Below are positions 1 through 7,169 of a stretch of DNA of 11,376 nt, piece after piece. Numbering within the stretch: position 1 is the first letter of the stretch; the number at the start of each line of letters is the position of its first letter. The notes beneath the pieces were generated by a model, which was not told the DNA's origin, searched no databases, and worked only from the letters and a program-made list of their open reading frames with translations. The position numbers and the translations under genes were made by a program. This stretch comes from Candidatus Thorarchaeota archaeon (GTDB taxonomy: Archaea > Asgardarchaeota > Thorarchaeia > Thorarchaeales > Thorarchaeaceae). Location of the stretch: assembly GCA_016841005.1 (NCBI GenBank), contig JAEORG010000302.1:1-11376 (forward strand), given 5' to 3'.

Positions 1-74
1 GCATCTTTCTCCCAAGCAGCTTTGAATTTCTTGAAATCAGTAATCATGGCTTTTGTGACTGTTCCCACGTGCAT
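1..74 (-). CDS. 5' end of an unidentified minus-strand gene, cut by the left window edge
   Basis: Reading leftwards from 74, an open frame runs to the window edge without a stop. It begins M-H-V-G-T-V-T-K-A-M-I-T-D-F-K-K-F-K and continues A-A-W-E-K-D. An in-frame TGA lies immediately upstream of the first ATG, so the start must be at 74 (ATG), 68 (GTG) or 47 (ATG). GGTGA stands six bases before the GTG at 68, which favours that start on Shine-Dalgarno grounds; the ATG at 47 has no clear site. The visible peptide is soluble, charged and helical in character (F-K-K-F-K-A-A-W-E-K). I do not recognise the family from about 24 residues. The gene is divergent from the membrane protein gene at 213, sharing a spacer of about 140 nt. 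Confidence 0.5.
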   Translation of the reverse strand, partial: MHVGTVTKAMITDFKKFKAAWEKD

Positions 75-171
75 TCACCAAAGATTCGATGGGATTTCAA
101 AAGAAAAAGGAATCTTGTGCGAATGTAGTGTGATTTTCGAGATCAAGAAATAGGTGCATAAACAAACCAGC

Positions 172-191
172 ACACTTAGATATTCAAGTGT
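172..191 (+). promoter_or_regulatory. Candidate promoter/operator of the membrane protein gene at 213
   Basis: ACACTT (172-177) and AAGTGT (186-191) are perfect inverted arms around a central ATAT. The whole 20-bp element is a palindrome except for two mismatched pairs. Its centre (TAGATATTC, 177-185) resembles an archaeal TATA box about 30 nt before the ATG at 213, which would give a very short leader or a leaderless mRNA. A second TATA-like string, TGCATAAAC at 155-163, would place the start near 185. Neither is proven. A palindrome over a TATA box is a common layout for an archaeal repressor site. Confidence 0.35.
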
Positions 192-212
192 ATTGAAAAA
201 AAAGCGGTTCCC

Positions 213-1259
213 ATGTCAGCAAGTAAGACGCGATATGCCACGCCTGCACTTTTCTTCATTGTTATAGGAGGAACAGCTGCATTCATTATTTGGTTTGTAA
301 CATCTAGTGCCCCACCCACAGAAATCATGGGTATTCCAGACATTCAGATTTCGACTGTCATTCTGCTAGCACTAGTTGCATCTATTCCTATTACATTTCT
401 AGAATATTTCCTACTAGCAGTCCCAGTAGCTTTCATATTCCTGTTTGGGAATCGGATTCTAAAGGCCGCATCCTATGAAATGAACATCATGAATATTGGA
501 AGAATATTCAGTGGTCGACATATGATTCGAAGAACAGCAGCACCTGCGCTATTTGCAGTTGCTTGGTCAGACTTCCCAATTGTACGAGATTTTGTAGAAC
601 GATGGGTGTTCATTGTTACACCGACAGGTTACGACTATCTCCATGAGGCATCACTATCTTTGATGTGTGCATTAATCTTCATGCCAGTTGCATTGTTCCT
701 CTTCATGCCTACTTGGGTCTTGAATGATTCGGGAATCGTTACTCATCTTAAAGAGAACAAACTTGAGATTCGCCAGTGCCCTGATACACAGGGTGTTGGT
801 CGATGGTTAAGTGGTATCTTTGGAGGATATGCACTTATCGCATACCCAATGACTATGTTTACTACCCACCTCTATTTACCATATTTCTCCAAAGGAGCAT
901 GGCCTAGCGAAGTAGAACTTCTCAATGCGTTGCTGCTTATAGCTGGTCTACCCCTCTTCGTGATGGCATTCATAATTCCAGTTGTAGCCTTTAATGAGAG
1001 GTCACAGGCAAAAATACGAGTGCGTATCGCAAAGTTTGCTTCTTCCCTCGGAGCAACAATTGTCCGAAGGACAAAGGTAGAAAAGGCACAAAGGATTGTG
1101 AGAGAGGGCATTCTCACGGAAGAAGCAGGGAAGGTCATTGTCTCAACTGCCAAGACCGCACCATTGAGGGTTCAAGAAGAGAAAGAGGTCGTTTCAAGTA
1201 GGAAATCAACAAAGACCAAGAAAAAGAATGACTCCAAGAAAAAGAACAAGAAAAAATGA
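213..1259 (+). CDS. Multi-pass membrane protein with lysine-rich C-terminal tail
   Basis: A 348-residue protein of unknown function. Hydrophobic segments that look membrane-spanning lie near residues 11-30, 46-64, 66-80, 148-168, 199-222 and 235-259, suggesting about six helices. A polar stretch at 81-145 separates the third and fourth. After residue 260 the chain is soluble and basic, ending in a run of K, S, T and N (about 330-348, with K-K-K clusters), so the tail is most likely cytoplasmic by the positive-inside rule. Such a tail could bind RNA, DNA or acidic lipid, but that is inference. The ATG at 213 has no Shine-Dalgarno site (GCGGTTCCC precedes it), which fits a leaderless or short-leader mRNA. 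I do not recognise the family. The next gene lies 93 nt downstream on the same strand. Confidence 0.85.
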   Translation: MSASKTRYATPALFFIVIGGTAAFIIWFVTSSAPPTEIMGIPDIQISTVILLALVASIPITFLEYFLLAVPVAFIFLFGNRILKAASYEMNIMNIGRIFSGRHMIRRTAAPALFAVAWSDFPIVRDFVERWVFIVTPTGYDYLHEASLSLMCALIFMPVALFLFMPTWVLNDSGIVTHLKENKLEIRQCPDTQGVGRWLSGIFGGYALIAYPMTMFTTHLYLPYFSKGAWPSEVELLNALLLIAGLPLFVMAFIIPVVAFNERSQAKIRVRIAKFASSLGATIVRRTKVEKAQRIVREGILTEEAGKVIVSTAKTAPLRVQEEKEVVSSRKSTKTKKKNDSKKKNKKK

Positions 1260-1268
1260 AGGAAAAAA

Positions 1269-1305
1269 CTTGGAGGAGGGCACGGAATCCTTAAGTCCTC
1301 CCAAG
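1269..1305 (+). terminator. Imperfect hairpin between the two membrane protein genes
   Basis: CTTGGAGGA (1269-1277) can pair with TCCTCCCAAG (1296-1305) with a single bulged base, closing an 18-nt loop. It starts ten bases after the stop of the upstream gene. There is no T-tract after it, and archaeal termination usually depends on T-runs rather than hairpins, so it may instead protect the 3' end or mark a processing site. The G-rich left arm also resembles a ribosome site, which could create a chance pairing. Confidence 0.25.
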
Positions 1306-1352
1306 TCTCAATTAGCTTAACCTCGATAGGAGAGGAGTGGTCAAATACCTTG

Positions 1353-2054
1353 ATGGATGATTCGAGATCTGGAGGGTACACGTACTCAGATGAGCCATCT
1401 CAGCTTTATACAATTGGGAAATACTGGGTGCATGGTTTTCTGTACCAAATTTTAACAACTGTTGTCTTAATTCCCGCTTTATTTGCTATGATATTCCTGA
1501 TAATTCTCGTATCGTTTATTGGAATAATCATTGGATTCGGTTTGTTATTCATGGCAATCGGTTGGGCGAACAAAGCGATTTCTGGATATCTTTGGAAAAT
1601 TGAGAGTCGCGGTGCATGGACTAGTCTAATAGGACATGGACTGGCACTCTTTATTGCACTGTTGCTTGTTTCAATTCCAGTAGCCTACATTCAATTCATG
1701 TTTTACTACAGTATATTGATTTACTATTTCATTGCTTATGGCCCCGCGCCCATTATTCAGGGATATATTGCTAAATCGGTTGCGGGATACTTTTCAGATG
1801 ATATGACCCAAAAAGCATTCGCGGTCAGGAGTGGACAAACACCCAAGGGACCACTTACAACATGTCCCTATTGCAATGCAGTTTTCCCCTATAGAGAGAT
1901 CGACATCACTGTAGAAGGTACAGCTCCGTGTCGTACGTGTGGAGCAGTAATACAAGATCCAAGGTATCGTCCTGGAGGCCCGAGAAGAGCACAGCCCTCG
2001 AGAGGATTAGATCCAGAAAAATCCAGAGATAATGATGATTCTGTTTGGGGGTAA
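1353..2054 (+). CDS. Membrane protein with C-terminal zinc ribbon
   Basis: A 233-residue protein of unknown function, counted from the ATG at 1353. A TTG directly before it (1350) could also serve. The G-rich stretch GGAGAGGAGTGG at 1329-1340 is the likely ribosome site, 9 nt from the TTG and 12 nt from the ATG. Counting from the TTG, a hydrophobic block at 35-72 and another at 94-136 each have room for two membrane helices. After residue 150 the chain is soluble and carries C-P-Y-C (172-175) and C-R-T-C (194-197), a typical Cys4 zinc ribbon. The tail after 200 is rich in R, P, D and S and probably disordered. The arrangement suggests a membrane protein presenting a zinc ribbon to the cytoplasm, where such modules often bind nucleic acid or protein. 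It converges with the phosphatase gene, only 21 nt between stops. Confidence 0.85.
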   Translation: MDDSRSGGYTYSDEPSQLYTIGKYWVHGFLYQILTTVVLIPALFAMIFLIILVSFIGIIIGFGLLFMAIGWANKAISGYLWKIESRGAWTSLIGHGLALFIALLLVSIPVAYIQFMFYYSILIYYFIAYGPAPIIQGYIAKSVAGYFSDDMTQKAFAVRSGQTPKGPLTTCPYCNAVFPYREIDITVEGTAPCRTCGAVIQDPRYRPGGPRRAQPSRGLDPEKSRDNDDSVWG

Positions 2055-2075
2055 TTGAATATTCAGGGCTTATGA

Positions 2076-2630
2076 TTAGACTATATCTTTCAGGACTTGT
2101 CTCTGAGATATTTTACCCCATGCAAGGAAAGTTAGATTTTTCCACCTCTGAAATGATTTCTCTCTGATATTTAGACAATCCGCAAAATATAGACTCATCA
2201 CGATTCCATGCGAAACAATTAGGGATTGTTCATCTTCTAATTCTATATTCTCGATTGTTTGAGAGAATCTTTCAAGTGCATGATGAGGAGATTCCCAACC
2301 TTCAACTTGCTCTGGAGGGAACGAGAGCACACTGTTGACACATCTAACATATTGTTCCTTTGATTCATGAAATTCATTTCCCCGGTCAAGTTCAGCTAAT
2401 CCAGATTTTGAGATTACATTTATACCCAATCTTTTTGCAAAAGGAATGGCTGTTGATAGTGCCTTCTTTTCTGGAGATGAATAGATTCTAAGTACATTAT
2501 CAAAGACACCTGTATCCGCAATGGATTGAGCGTCCTGCATTCCACGGTTTGTGATATTCCATTCTGATACTGGAGTTGCAAAATCGATTGTTGTCTGAGC
2601 GTGACGAAGGATGATTAGATCTGCGGTCAT
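2076..2630 (-). CDS. Histidine phosphatase superfamily protein (phosphoglycerate mutase-like)
   Basis: A 184-residue protein of the branch-1 histidine phosphatase fold. The N-terminal signature L-R-H-A-Q-T (8-13) contains the catalytic His10, which is phosphorylated during turnover, with Arg9 beside it. The second catalytic histidine is His141 in V-S-H-G (139-142). Glu80 in L-A-E-L-D matches the usual general acid, and Y-S-S-P-E-K-K-A (50-57) corresponds to the conserved S-S-P region, although the arginine often found there is replaced by lysine. RHG is R-H-A here, a common variant. Substrate cannot be read from sequence: family members act on phosphoglycerates, sugar phosphates, cobalamin intermediates or phosphoproteins. 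Length is near the family minimum, with no extra domain. No strong ribosome site precedes the ATG. It lies 24 nt after the secreted protein gene, suggesting co-transcription. Confidence 0.9.
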   Translation of the reverse strand: MTADLIILRHAQTTIDFATPVSEWNITNRGMQDAQSIADTGVFDNVLRIYSSPEKKALSTAIPFAKRLGINVISKSGLAELDRGNEFHESKEQYVRCVNSVLSFPPEQVEGWESPHHALERFSQTIENIELEDEQSLIVSHGIVMSLYFADCLNIREKSFQRWKNLTFLAWGKISQRQVLKDIV

Positions 2631-2654
2631 TGTGTATTCCGTGACTTTTTCGTA

Positions 2655-3167
2655 TCATCTCTTGAGAAGTCTTACAACTACTCCTAGTATTCCTATGGCA
2701 AGAATTGCAACGAAAATGACCAGTAGAGTTGGAAATTCTGTAGGAAATGTTGCTGATGTGTCGGTAGTCGAGGTATCACTCGTTGTCGTATCAGTTGTAT
2801 CGACACCAACTGTGATTTGTTCAGTAATTGAGCCACTAATGCTACATGTAGCTGTAGCCTTGAGAACATCCCCAGTGTTCGCACCAACATTGAAGACATC
2901 ATCCATTCCAGATGCTGTTTCTTGTGGAGGCTCATACAATCTTGTGTTCACTAGAACATCGTTTTTCCAGATTTGTATCTGAGCAATTCTGTGATCACCT
3001 GTAACAGGACCGTGTGTAACTTCTACTAGAAGAGTCTGTGAATCAATATCATAACTCAAACTCATACCACTTGGGTTATGAGCTTGCACTGGAACTTGTA
3101 GTGAAGCAACAAGTACAACAAGCAGTGCAATCGGTATGAATCGTCTTATTTTCCTGACTATTTCCAC
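2655..3167 (-). CDS. Secreted, membrane-anchored beta-sandwich-like protein
   Basis: A small extracytoplasmic protein. From the GTG at 3167 it has 170 residues; an in-frame TTG at 3185 would add six. I prefer the GTG because GGAGAG (3183-3178) lies 10 nt before it, and because the N-terminus then reads as a compact signal peptide: basic R-K-I-R-R, a hydrophobic core, and a V-Q-A cleavage site. The predicted mature chain would begin H-N-P-S-G-M. A domain of about 90 residues, rich in alternating hydrophobic and polar residues, follows, with histidines in V-T-H-G and G-D-H-R. Next comes a linker of T, S and D, then one C-terminal membrane helix ending R-L-L-K-R. It recalls SoxZ/desulfoferrodoxin-type Ig-like sandwiches, but this is inference from pattern only. 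It follows metG by about 150 nt and precedes the phosphatase gene. Confidence 0.8.
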   Translation of the reverse strand: MEIVRKIRRFIPIALLVVLVASLQVPVQAHNPSGMSLSYDIDSQTLLVEVTHGPVTGDHRIAQIQIWKNDVLVNTRLYEPPQETASGMDDVFNVGANTGDVLKATATCSISGSITEQITVGVDTTDTTTSDTSTTDTSATFPTEFPTLLVIFVAILAIGILGVVVRLLKR

Positions 3168-3277
3168 GCACTGAACACTCTCCAAGTTTGCTATAGTAGA
3201 AACTAGTGGTTATGAGTCTTTGGAGATGCTTTCCTAAACCATCTAATAATACTCTCTGCTGTTTCTTATTATGGACT

Positions 3278-3303
3278 GGATCTGGGCAGCAACTACCAGA
3301 TCC
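3278..3303 (-). terminator. Perfect 8-bp hairpin just after metG
   Basis: GGATCTGG (3278-3285) and CCAGATCC (3296-3303) are exact inverse complements around a 10-nt loop. On the metG strand the stem begins 16 nt after the stop codon. No U-tract follows it, so a bacterial-style intrinsic terminator is unlikely. A 3'-end stabiliser or an RNA processing signal between metG and the downstream genes is more plausible. Confidence 0.35.
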
Positions 3304-3319
3304 GTGTTCTACATTGAAA

Positions 3320-5401
3320 TCAGGCTGCTTTACTGCCTGGTGGAATGTCAGATAGCCATACTGGAATCCAGTTACCTGCTTTATCAGCATGCTCAACTGC
3401 GATTATCATACCATGACTCTCAATTCCACCAATATTCTTAGGTTCGAGATTCGTGAGGAACAGCGCTGTTTTACCATTCAGATCATCACAGGAATACATG
3501 TCAGCAAGCCCTGTCACCATAGTTCGCTTCTCTGTTCCAATGTCCACTTCGATTTTGAGTAATCGATCTTTCTTTGGCACTTTCTCGCAAGATAATATCT
3601 TGCCAGCTCTCAAATCTAGTTTCTTGAAGTCTTCGAACTTCACAATGTCTTCTGTCACTGTTTCTTCTCCTTTTTCTTTAGCTTCAGCAGCCCTAATCCT
3701 GCCTTCAATATTTGTCTTCAGGTCTTCCAGAAGGTCCTCATCTATCTTGGAGATTATTGGTTTAGGCTTTCCAAGCTTCGCACCAGGTTTTGGAGTATCA
3801 AGGGCATCATCTAACAATGAATCATGAACTGCTGGGCCATCATATCCGAGTTGAGCCCAGATCTCTTCTGCAACACTTGGTAATATAGGATCAATTAGAA
3901 CTGCTAAAGCCTTGGTTAAAGCAACAGCATTGTATAGAACCTCTCCCGCTTTTACTTTATCTTCCTTAACAAGAGTCCAAGGCGCATTTGTTTGAAAGTA
4001 TTCATTGCCAACAGATGCAAGTCTAAGTATTTCATCTGTTACTTTTTTGAGTTCATATTCATTAGTTGAGTCGATGATGCTTTCTATCGTTTTCTCAATC
4101 TCCTTCCTCAGACCTGAATCAAGCTTGCCTTCTGGAACTTCACCAAAATGCTTGTTCGTAAAATGCAATGCACGATAGATGAAGTTTCCAAATGTACCTA
4201 CCAATTCAGTATTGACCTTGTCTGCGAAAGAATCCCAAGAGAAATCTAGGTCACGAGTATGTCCAGTAAAGGAAACCATATAGTATCTCAAGTAATCTGC
4301 GTTGAGACCTTTGTCGAGGTAGTCATCCTTGATAAATACAACATAACCTCTACTCCTGCTGAAGTTATGATTACGAATCTTTACCATCCCTGATGCAACA
4401 ATAGCTGATGGTAGATTGTATCCACTTCCCTTCAATAAAGAAGGCCAAAAGATGCAATGGTGCTGCACTATATCTAATCCTATAAAATGTACAAGACGCC
4501 CATCACCTGGTTTCCAATACTTTTCCCATTCTTTTGGTTTACCAATTTTCTTGGCCCATTCTTCAGTACTCGACATATATCCAATAGGAGCGTCCACCCA
4601 CACATAGAGTACCAAAGATTCATCTCCTGGAAATCTTACACCCCAATCCAAATCACGTGTTATACACCAGTCCCTCAAACCTTCCTTGACCCAACCCAGT
4701 GCGAAATTCTTAGCATTCTTTGTACCATCTACATTCTCCAGAAATTCTCCAACGAAGTCCTGAAATGCACTCAATCGAAGGAATTGATGTTTTCTTTTAA
4801 TTTGCCGTGTGGGATTGCCACATACTGCACACCTCGGATTCAATATCAAACCAGGTTCGATATATCTCCCACAGCCTTGATCGCATTCATCACCACGCGC
4901 ATCAGCACCACAATAGGGACAAGTGCCTCTAACGAATCTATCCGGTTGTGACCTGCCGCAGGTATCACAGAAAGGGGTTTCAATCTCTTTTGCATAGATA
5001 TATCCATTCTCCTGAAGTGTCTTCACAATCTGGATTGTCCTACTGTGATTCTCAGGATCGTCTGTGGTGCCATAGTTATCGAAGAAGATATTGAGTCTTG
5101 GAAAGGTGTCTGCGAGAATCTTGTGATATTTCTTGTATGTTTGTTCAGGTGTTAGTCCTTCAGCTTCTGCAGCCACTAGGACAGGAGTACCGTGAGTATC
5201 TGAACCACACACAAAAGTAACATCGACTTGCATTTTCTTAAGGAGTCTGACGAAGACATCTGCTGGCACGTAAGTACGAAGGTGCCCGATGTGCATCTCG
5301 CCTGAGGCATAAGGTAGTCCACATGTTACAAGTACCGGTTTATCTGTTGGATAGTTCCTCAGTTCTTTCACACTCCTTTCATTCTCTGACGTGAAATTCA
5401 T
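3320..5401 (-). CDS. metG: Methionyl-tRNA synthetase, archaeal type with C-terminal tRNA-binding domain
   Basis: Class I aminoacyl-tRNA synthetase that charges tRNA-Met with methionine using ATP, in the cytoplasm. The 693 residues are full length. The Rossmann catalytic core carries H-I-G-H at 37-40. The connective insertion has four paired-cysteine knuckles: C145/C148, C161/C164, C173/C177 and C191/C194, enough for two zinc ions, as in archaeal and eukaryotic enzymes. The conserved W-V-D-A-P (268-272) follows. The KMSKS loop is degenerate: N-F-S-R-S at 346-350, with both lysines replaced. An alpha-helical anticodon domain spans about 390-520, a charged linker about 550-585, and an EMAP/Trbp111-like OB-fold domain 586-693 (D-L-R-A-G-K-I). 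The ATG at 5401 has only GTGAT close upstream as a weak site. A TATA-like box lies at 5445-5452. Confidence 0.97.
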   Translation of the reverse strand: MNFTSENERSVKELRNYPTDKPVLVTCGLPYASGEMHIGHLRTYVPADVFVRLLKKMQVDVTFVCGSDTHGTPVLVAAEAEGLTPEQTYKKYHKILADTFPRLNIFFDNYGTTDDPENHSRTIQIVKTLQENGYIYAKEIETPFCDTCGRSQPDRFVRGTCPYCGADARGDECDQGCGRYIEPGLILNPRCAVCGNPTRQIKRKHQFLRLSAFQDFVGEFLENVDGTKNAKNFALGWVKEGLRDWCITRDLDWGVRFPGDESLVLYVWVDAPIGYMSSTEEWAKKIGKPKEWEKYWKPGDGRLVHFIGLDIVQHHCIFWPSLLKGSGYNLPSAIVASGMVKIRNHNFSRSRGYVVFIKDDYLDKGLNADYLRYYMVSFTGHTRDLDFSWDSFADKVNTELVGTFGNFIYRALHFTNKHFGEVPEGKLDSGLRKEIEKTIESIIDSTNEYELKKVTDEILRLASVGNEYFQTNAPWTLVKEDKVKAGEVLYNAVALTKALAVLIDPILPSVAEEIWAQLGYDGPAVHDSLLDDALDTPKPGAKLGKPKPIISKIDEDLLEDLKTNIEGRIRAAEAKEKGEETVTEDIVKFEDFKKLDLRAGKILSCEKVPKKDRLLKIEVDIGTEKRTMVTGLADMYSCDDLNGKTALFLTNLEPKNIGGIESHGMIIAVEHADKAGNWIPVWLSDIPPGSKAA

Positions 5402-5444
5402 CTATCACTGACTGAACGCGAAGAGATGCTTGGTACAAAAAAGG

Positions 5445-5452
5445 TTTGTATA
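5445..5452 (-). promoter_or_regulatory. Candidate TATA box of metG
   Basis: On the minus strand this reads TATACAAA, a good match to an archaeal TATA box. Transcription would be expected to begin about 25 nt further on, near 5422, giving a leader of roughly 20 nt before the metG ATG. No purine-rich BRE is obvious upstream. Confidence 0.45.
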
Positions 5453-5485
5453 CCCACTGGCGGCTTGTTTCCACTCTGCCTGTTT

Positions 5486-5497
5486 GAACACGTGTTC
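5486..5497. promoter_or_regulatory. Perfect 12-bp palindrome in the divergent spacer
   Basis: GAACACGTGTTC is its own reverse complement over all 12 positions. It sits between metG and the TPR gene, about 35 nt upstream of the metG TATA-like box and about 65 nt upstream of the TPR-gene one. This is a plausible site for a dimeric DNA-binding regulator acting on either or both genes. No second copy was noticed in the window. Confidence 0.4.
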
Positions 5498-5544
5498 TCT
5501 CGTTTTCTATCGTGAAGCTTTCTTTCCCGCCTTAGAATGATAGT

Positions 5545-5588
5545 CGCGAATGAGAATTGGTTTGATATAACTGTAACGATAATTCGCG
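5545..5588 (+). promoter_or_regulatory. Candidate promoter of the TPR gene, TATA box flanked by inverted repeats
   Basis: A TATA-like GATATAA lies at 5564-5570, which would place transcription start near 5594 and leave a leader of about 60 nt. CGCGAAT (5545-5551) and ATTCGCG (5582-5588) are exact 7-bp inverted arms whose midpoint (5566.5) falls inside the TATA box. This symmetry suggests an operator, but the arms are short and could be chance. Another CGCGAA is at 5417-5422, within the predicted metG leader. Confidence 0.35.
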
Positions 5589-5657
5589 TTTAAGATGCAA
5601 AAACTCATTTGAGAGGAAAGTCTTGACACTTGGTACGATTCAGGAGAGAAGCATTAT

Positions 5658-7157
5658 TTGAAACCTCTTGGAACAATAACGATGTACTATCGATTTGTCG
5701 ACAAAGATACACAGACGACATTAGAATCAATAATGGATTCAGCATACAATTACAGCGATTTTGTGCACCAATTAGTTGATAAAGTCTGTACGGAGGACTC
5801 ATCAGAACATCTCATTCTACTTGCTGCATTGTTGGCGCATAATCTCAATGAACATCCGATTATGAAGCAATTATCTGCGAAGCATGGTGAGAATCTCTTC
5901 GCAAAACCATACATACTAAGAGTTGAATCGTATTATTTGGAAAATCCAAAAGGATACGAGGATGCTAAGATAGCTATAGATAAAGTCCTTCAAACAGATC
6001 CTGAGGATTGGATATCTTGTAGGATGTATATTTTGGAAGCAGTGATTGGAGATATGGTGTCTCCAGTAGATCCATACACACACAACGCGTTAGCCCAATT
6101 GGAAGCACTCTTGGATAAGAATGAAGACCTATCCTGTTTTAGACACGACCTCATGATAAATCAGTATCTTCAATATATCGATGTTGATTTTTCAAAAGCT
6201 CTTTCGCTATCAGAGCAGACCTATGAAGTGGCAATGGAGTGTGATGATCAAGTAAATGCAGCATACATCTTGAAGGACAGAGCGTTGGCGTTGGGAGCTC
6301 GTGATACGATAAAGGCAATAATCCTCTCTGAAGAAGTCATAGATTTGAGTAAAAAATTAGGTCTGAGATGGCTTCAAGCAGAGATGTCGAATGTGGTAGG
6401 GATGCACCGCGCTGCACGAGGCGAATATGATACAGCTATTGACCTTCGACTTGACTCTATTCGATTGAGGGAGAAGATTGGTTCTCAAACTCTATCAATT
6501 CTTCCCCACAATATTTCTCTATCATACAATGAAATTGGTGATGGTGAGGCCGCTCTTGAATGGGCGAACATGGCGTTGGCAACAGCTCGAGCGCAACCTA
6601 AGGGTTTACCTTATGCACATCTTGATAGGGCAAGAGCTCTCATAACATTAGGTCGTCTAGATGAAGCAAGAGATGATTTGGACAATGGGCATGAGCTTGC
6701 ACTAAAGAGCGCAGACGAATTAATCATTCAAACTAGCTATCTTACAACAGGATTACTTGAGATGGCAGAAGGTCGTAACCTTGATGCTATGCAGAGCTTC
6801 GAAAGAAGTTTAGAAATCTGTGAACGAATTGGAAAACCAAACCGAATAAATTCCTCTCTCCTAAGACTCACAGAATGTGAACTGGAAATGTTTGATGAGT
6901 CAGGACTTGGTGAATCTGCTGAGTTTTCGGGAAAATGGATGGAACGTTTGGAGAAGGAAATGGGAGACAAGGATGCTCCGGGAATTCGTGGACTTTTCCT
7001 TCTTCAGAAGGCAGAATTGCGATTCAAACAAGGACGACGAGATGAAGCTTTAGAAATTCTAAAGAATGTGAGGTCCTTAGCAGGGCAACAAGGATTGCAT
7101 TTTCTTGACCAGAAAGTAATGTCATTACAGACATTAGCTGAACTTGTTGACAGGTAG
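5658..7157 (+). CDS. TPR-repeat (tetratricopeptide-like) helical protein
   Basis: A 499-residue soluble protein made of paired helices, without signal peptide or membrane segment. TPR-like units are clearest in the second half, around 240-273, 283-313, 316-350, 356-393 and 443-476. They show the usual pattern of small residues and G-R-x-D-E-A turns, for example L-G-R-L-D-E-A at 331-337 and Q-G-R-R-D-E-A at 458-464. The first half (about 20-235) looks like more degenerate helical repeats. Such scaffolds bind peptides or partner proteins; no catalytic motif is visible. I chose the TTG start at 5658 because AGGAGAG (5642-5648) lies 9 nt before it; the ATG at 5682 has a weaker context and would remove eight residues. 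It is divergent from metG and precedes a small membrane protein by only a few bases, so the pair may work together at the membrane. Confidence 0.9.
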   Translation: MKPLGTITMYYRFVDKDTQTTLESIMDSAYNYSDFVHQLVDKVCTEDSSEHLILLAALLAHNLNEHPIMKQLSAKHGENLFAKPYILRVESYYLENPKGYEDAKIAIDKVLQTDPEDWISCRMYILEAVIGDMVSPVDPYTHNALAQLEALLDKNEDLSCFRHDLMINQYLQYIDVDFSKALSLSEQTYEVAMECDDQVNAAYILKDRALALGARDTIKAIILSEEVIDLSKKLGLRWLQAEMSNVVGMHRAARGEYDTAIDLRLDSIRLREKIGSQTLSILPHNISLSYNEIGDGEAALEWANMALATARAQPKGLPYAHLDRARALITLGRLDEARDDLDNGHELALKSADELIIQTSYLTTGLLEMAEGRNLDAMQSFERSLEICERIGKPNRINSSLLRLTECELEMFDESGLGESAEFSGKWMERLEKEMGDKDAPGIRGLFLLQKAELRFKQGRRDEALEILKNVRSLAGQQGLHFLDQKVMSLQTLAELVDR

Positions 7158-7169
7158 GGAGATATGGAG

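Noticed and set aside
872..1153. A 93-codon open frame opposite the first membrane protein gene
   Set aside because: Fully antisense to a well-supported gene with no start signal.
2056..2065. Palindrome TGAATATTCA between convergent genes
   Set aside because: Short and A+T-rich, expected by chance, and lying between two gene ends rather than in a promoter.
3453..3827. A 124-codon open frame opposite the 3' part of metG
   Set aside because: Serine- and phenylalanine-rich translation of the complementary strand; no independent coding signal.
4487..4951. A 154-codon open frame opposite metG
   Set aside because: It lies wholly antisense to a confidently identified gene, has no ribosome site, and its composition reflects the complement of metG.
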